Of a DNA stretch of 64,000 bases, positions 61,558-64,000 are shown one piece after another. The position numbers were made by a program, and so were the translations under genes. This DNA is from Xanthomarina spongicola (GTDB lineage: Bacteria > Bacteroidota > Bacteroidia > Flavobacteriales > Flavobacteriaceae), in contig NZ_QGGP01000006.1 in the NCBI RefSeq assembly GCF_003148645.1, forward strand, positions 124,001 through 188,000, read 5' to 3'. A model generated the notes under the pieces. That model worked only from the letters and a program-made list of their open reading frames with translations. It was not told where the DNA came from and did not search any database. Within the stretch, counting starts at the first letter, position 1. Each line of letters begins with the position of its first letter.

Positions 61558-62511
61558 TTATTTCCTTTTTATAACAGTTTCTACTGCTTTAATAATAGCC
61601 TGACTGTTTAAACCGTATTTTTCCATAAGTTGTTCTGGAGTACCAGATTCTCCAAAAGTATCTTTAGTTGCAACAAACTCTTGAGGTGTTGGTTTACTGG
61701 TTGCTAAAACTCTTGCAACACTTTCACCTAATCCACCAAGAAAATTGTGTTCTTCAGCAGTAACTATACATCCTGTTTTGGAAACCGACTTGATAATAGC
61801 TTCATCATCAAGAGGTTTTATTGTGTGAATATTTATTACTTCAGCAGAAATGCCTTTTTCATTTAAAGCTTTAGCAGCTTCTAAAGCTTCCCAAACTAAA
61901 TGTCCAGTGGCAACAATTGTAACATCTGTACCATCTACTAAATGCAATGCTTTTCCAATTTCAAAAGTTTGATTTTCTGGAGTGAAATTCGCTACTTTTG
62001 GTCTTCCAAAACGTAAGTAAACAGGTCCATGATGTTTTGCAATAGCTATTGTTGCAGCTTTTGTTTGGTTATAATCGCAAGGATTTATAACTGTCATACC
62101 TGGCAACATTTTCATTAAGCCAATATCTTCTAAAATCTGGTGAGTTGCACCATCTTCACCTAAAGTTAATCCAGCATGAGAGGCACATATTTTTACATTC
62201 TTATCTGAATAAGCAACACTTTGACGAATTTGGTCGTAAACACGACCTGTAGAAAAATTTGCAAAAGTACCAGTAAATGGAATTTTTCCACCAATAGTCA
62301 TTCCAGCAGCTAAACCAATCATATTAGCTTCGGCAATTCCTACTTGAAAAAAACGTTCTGGATGATTGGCCTTAAAATCGTCCATTTTTAACGATCCAAT
62401 TAAATCGGCACAAAGTGCAACAACATTTTCGTTAGTTTTGCCTAGTTCTGTTAATCCAGCTCCAAAACCAGATCTAGTATCTTTGCTTCCTGTATTTGTG
62501 TATGTTTTCAT
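61558..62511 (-). CDS. Transketolase, C-terminal subunit
   Basis: The 317-residue protein covers the pyrimidine-binding and C-terminal domains of transketolase. It contains VVALCADLIGSLKMDDFKANHPERFFQVGIAEANMIGLAAGM (about 31-72), with the catalytic Glu in GIAEANM, and the TFANFSTGRVYDQIRQSVAY and SHAGLTLGEDGATHQ stretches. The C-terminal domain begins near 190. Together with the N-terminal subunit encoded directly upstream it makes one functional transketolase for the pentose phosphate pathway. The two-subunit arrangement is widespread in bacteria. 19 bases separate the two genes, so one transcript is likely. Confidence 0.95.
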   Translation of the reverse strand: MKTYTNTGSKDTRSGFGAGLTELGKTNENVVALCADLIGSLKMDDFKANHPERFFQVGIAEANMIGLAAGMTIGGKIPFTGTFANFSTGRVYDQIRQSVAYSDKNVKICASHAGLTLGEDGATHQILEDIGLMKMLPGMTVINPCDYNQTKAATIAIAKHHGPVYLRFGRPKVANFTPENQTFEIGKALHLVDGTDVTIVATGHLVWEALEAAKALNEKGISAEVINIHTIKPLDDEAIIKSVSKTGCIVTAEEHNFLGGLGESVARVLATSKPTPQEFVATKDTFGESGTPEQLMEKYGLNSQAIIKAVETVIKRK

Positions 62512-62530
62512 TTTTGTTGTTGATTGATAA

Positions 62531-63376
62531 TTAATAGTCTCCTAATGTTTCTGGGTTTTGTGCTAATCCAATTGCTAATTGCTCATCGTTTGGTGCTTTA
62601 CCATGCCAAGCATGCGTATGCATCATAAAATCGACTCCATTACCCATAACCGTTTTTAATAAGACACAAACAGGTTTTCCTTGTCCAGTTTTACTTTTTG
62701 CTTCAGCCATACCTTTTAATATGGCATCTATATCATTGCCTTCGTTTATTTCAACTACAGTCCATCCAAAAGCCTCAAATTTATCTTTTACACTTCCCAT
62801 TGGTAAAACATCGTCTGTGGAACCATCAATTTGTTGACCATTTAAATCTATGGTAGCAATTATATTATCTACATTGTTACCAGCTGCATACATAATAGCT
62901 TCCCAATTCTGACCTTCTTGTAATTCACCATCTCCATGTAGGCTGTATATTAAATGAGAATCATTATTTAGTTTTTTAGTTTGTGCTGCTCCTAATGCTA
63001 CAGACATACCTTGACCTAAAGAACCTGAAGCAATTCTAATTCCAGGTAAATTTTCATGAGTTGTTGGATGTCCTTGTAAACGCGTGTTAATTAGACGAAA
63101 TGTGTTTAATTCTTCTACTGGAAAATAACCAGATCTTGCTAGAACACTGTAATATACTGGTGAAATATGACCATTTGATAAGAAGAAAAGGTCTTCGCCA
63201 ATTCCATCCATATCAAAACCATCTTTTCTGTCCATGATACTTTGGTAAAGTGTTACAAAGAATTCTGCACATCCTAACGATCCTCCAGGATGTCCTGAGT
63301 TTACTTTGTGAACCATTCGTAGAATATCTCGACGAACTTGAGTAGTTAAATCTTTTAAATGTTGTGTATTTGGCAT
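62531..63376 (-). CDS. Transketolase, N-terminal subunit (thiamine diphosphate-binding)
   Basis: The 281-residue protein is the thiamine-diphosphate-binding half of transketolase. Key residues: HKVNSGHPGGSLG (about 23-35) with the conserved His, GSLGQGMSVALGAA (about 117-130), the GDGELQEGQNWEA TPP/metal motif (about 148-160) and ATIDLNGQQIDGST (about 173-186). Its length is that of half a full transketolase (about 660). A strong promoter precedes it. It is first in a two-gene operon with the C-terminal subunit. Confidence 0.95.
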   Translation of the reverse strand: MPNTQHLKDLTTQVRRDILRMVHKVNSGHPGGSLGCAEFFVTLYQSIMDRKDGFDMDGIGEDLFFLSNGHISPVYYSVLARSGYFPVEELNTFRLINTRLQGHPTTHENLPGIRIASGSLGQGMSVALGAAQTKKLNNDSHLIYSLHGDGELQEGQNWEAIMYAAGNNVDNIIATIDLNGQQIDGSTDDVLPMGSVKDKFEAFGWTVVEINEGNDIDAILKGMAEAKSKTGQGKPVCVLLKTVMGNGVDFMMHTHAWHGKAPNDEQLAIGLAQNPETLGDY

Positions 63377-63402
63377 GTTTAATTTGTTAGTTTTTTCAGC
63401 AA

Positions 63403-63433
63403 CAAAAATAGAGTATTAATATACTTATTCAAA
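63403..63433 (-). promoter_or_regulatory. Promoter of the transketolase operon
   Basis: On the minus strand TTTG (63433-63430), a 19-base gap and TATTTTTG (63410-63403) give a full Bacteroidota promoter, 26 bases before the ATG at 63376. Confidence 0.8.
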
Positions 63434-63518
63434 AGGAGATTTATGGCACTTATTAACGATTGTTGGTGTTTTGCTAACAATTTTGTTTTTATTAAGAAAT
63501 TCCTCGCTTTATGTTATT

Positions 63519-63526
63519 TATATTTG
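63519..63526 (+). promoter_or_regulatory. Candidate -7 box of tgt
   Basis: TATATTTG fits TAnnTTTG, 21 bases before the tgt ATG. No -33 box was found at the usual distance. Confidence 0.55.
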
Positions 63527-63544
63527 CCAACTGATGATATTTAG

Positions 63545-64000
<456 letters not shown>

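Overview
The window looks like chromosomal DNA of a marine-type member of the Flavobacteriaceae (phylum Bacteroidota). The evidence is low GC content, promoters of the Bacteroidota type (TTTG, a gap of about 20 bases, then TAnnTTTG), three very large proteins with Por/type IX secretion (T9SS) C-terminal sorting domains, a transketolase split into two subunits, a PorT-type outer-membrane barrel, and the rpsF-rpsR-rplI gene order. No species is assigned. No transposase, prophage or CRISPR array was seen.

Layout. 1-654: LytTR response regulator cut by the left edge, divergent from ribosomal protein genes (852-1964). A small conserved gene, a degenerate palindromic repeat and hisS follow. 4122-14120 (minus strand): a TPR protein coupled to a secreted metallophosphatase, and a 2005-residue secreted multidomain protein. 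Both transcription units start at promoters carrying the same tandem repeat. 14342-19107: a serine hydrolase, cardiolipin synthase and an ABC-F protein. 19110-19794 (minus): two small genes. 19956-25134: three periplasmic foldase/chaperone genes (SurA/parvulin type) and a MoxR ATPase. 25399-27663: aconitase. 27747-34463 (minus): an outer-membrane barrel, a compact cassette (66-residue exported peptide, HPr-kinase-like protein, NTP_transf_5 nucleotidyltransferase) and a third T9SS substrate.

34783-57256 (plus): a Wzx/Wzy-type exopolysaccharide locus. It holds a flippase, a sulfotransferase, five GT4-like glycosyltransferases, an asparagine-synthase-like protein, a hexapeptide acyltransferase, a CapK-like adenylating enzyme, a polymerase/ligase, a two-domain oxidoreductase, an alpha/alpha-barrel protein, WecG/TagA, the UDP-GlcNAc 2-epimerase WecB, the initiating WecA-like transferase, and the Wza and Wzc export proteins. 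Most junctions overlap or abut, so it probably reads as a long operon; a second clear promoter precedes wza. The rest of the window is housekeeping: a thioredoxin-fold protein, tRNA-Leu(GAG) and tRNA-Lys(TTT), shikimate kinase, a phosphoribosyltransferase, an S4 RNA-binding protein, an FKBP lipoprotein, a PorT-like barrel, the split transketolase, and the start of tgt at the right edge.

The most unusual items are: (a) a 10-base element repeated at exactly 20-base spacing over the -33 box of two promoters for secreted-protein genes; (b) the peptide/kinase/nucleotidyltransferase cassette, which resembles a peptide-modification operon; (c) an asparagine-synthase-like enzyme without the glutaminase cysteine inside the polysaccharide operon; and (d) a large module shared by two neighbouring T9SS substrates.
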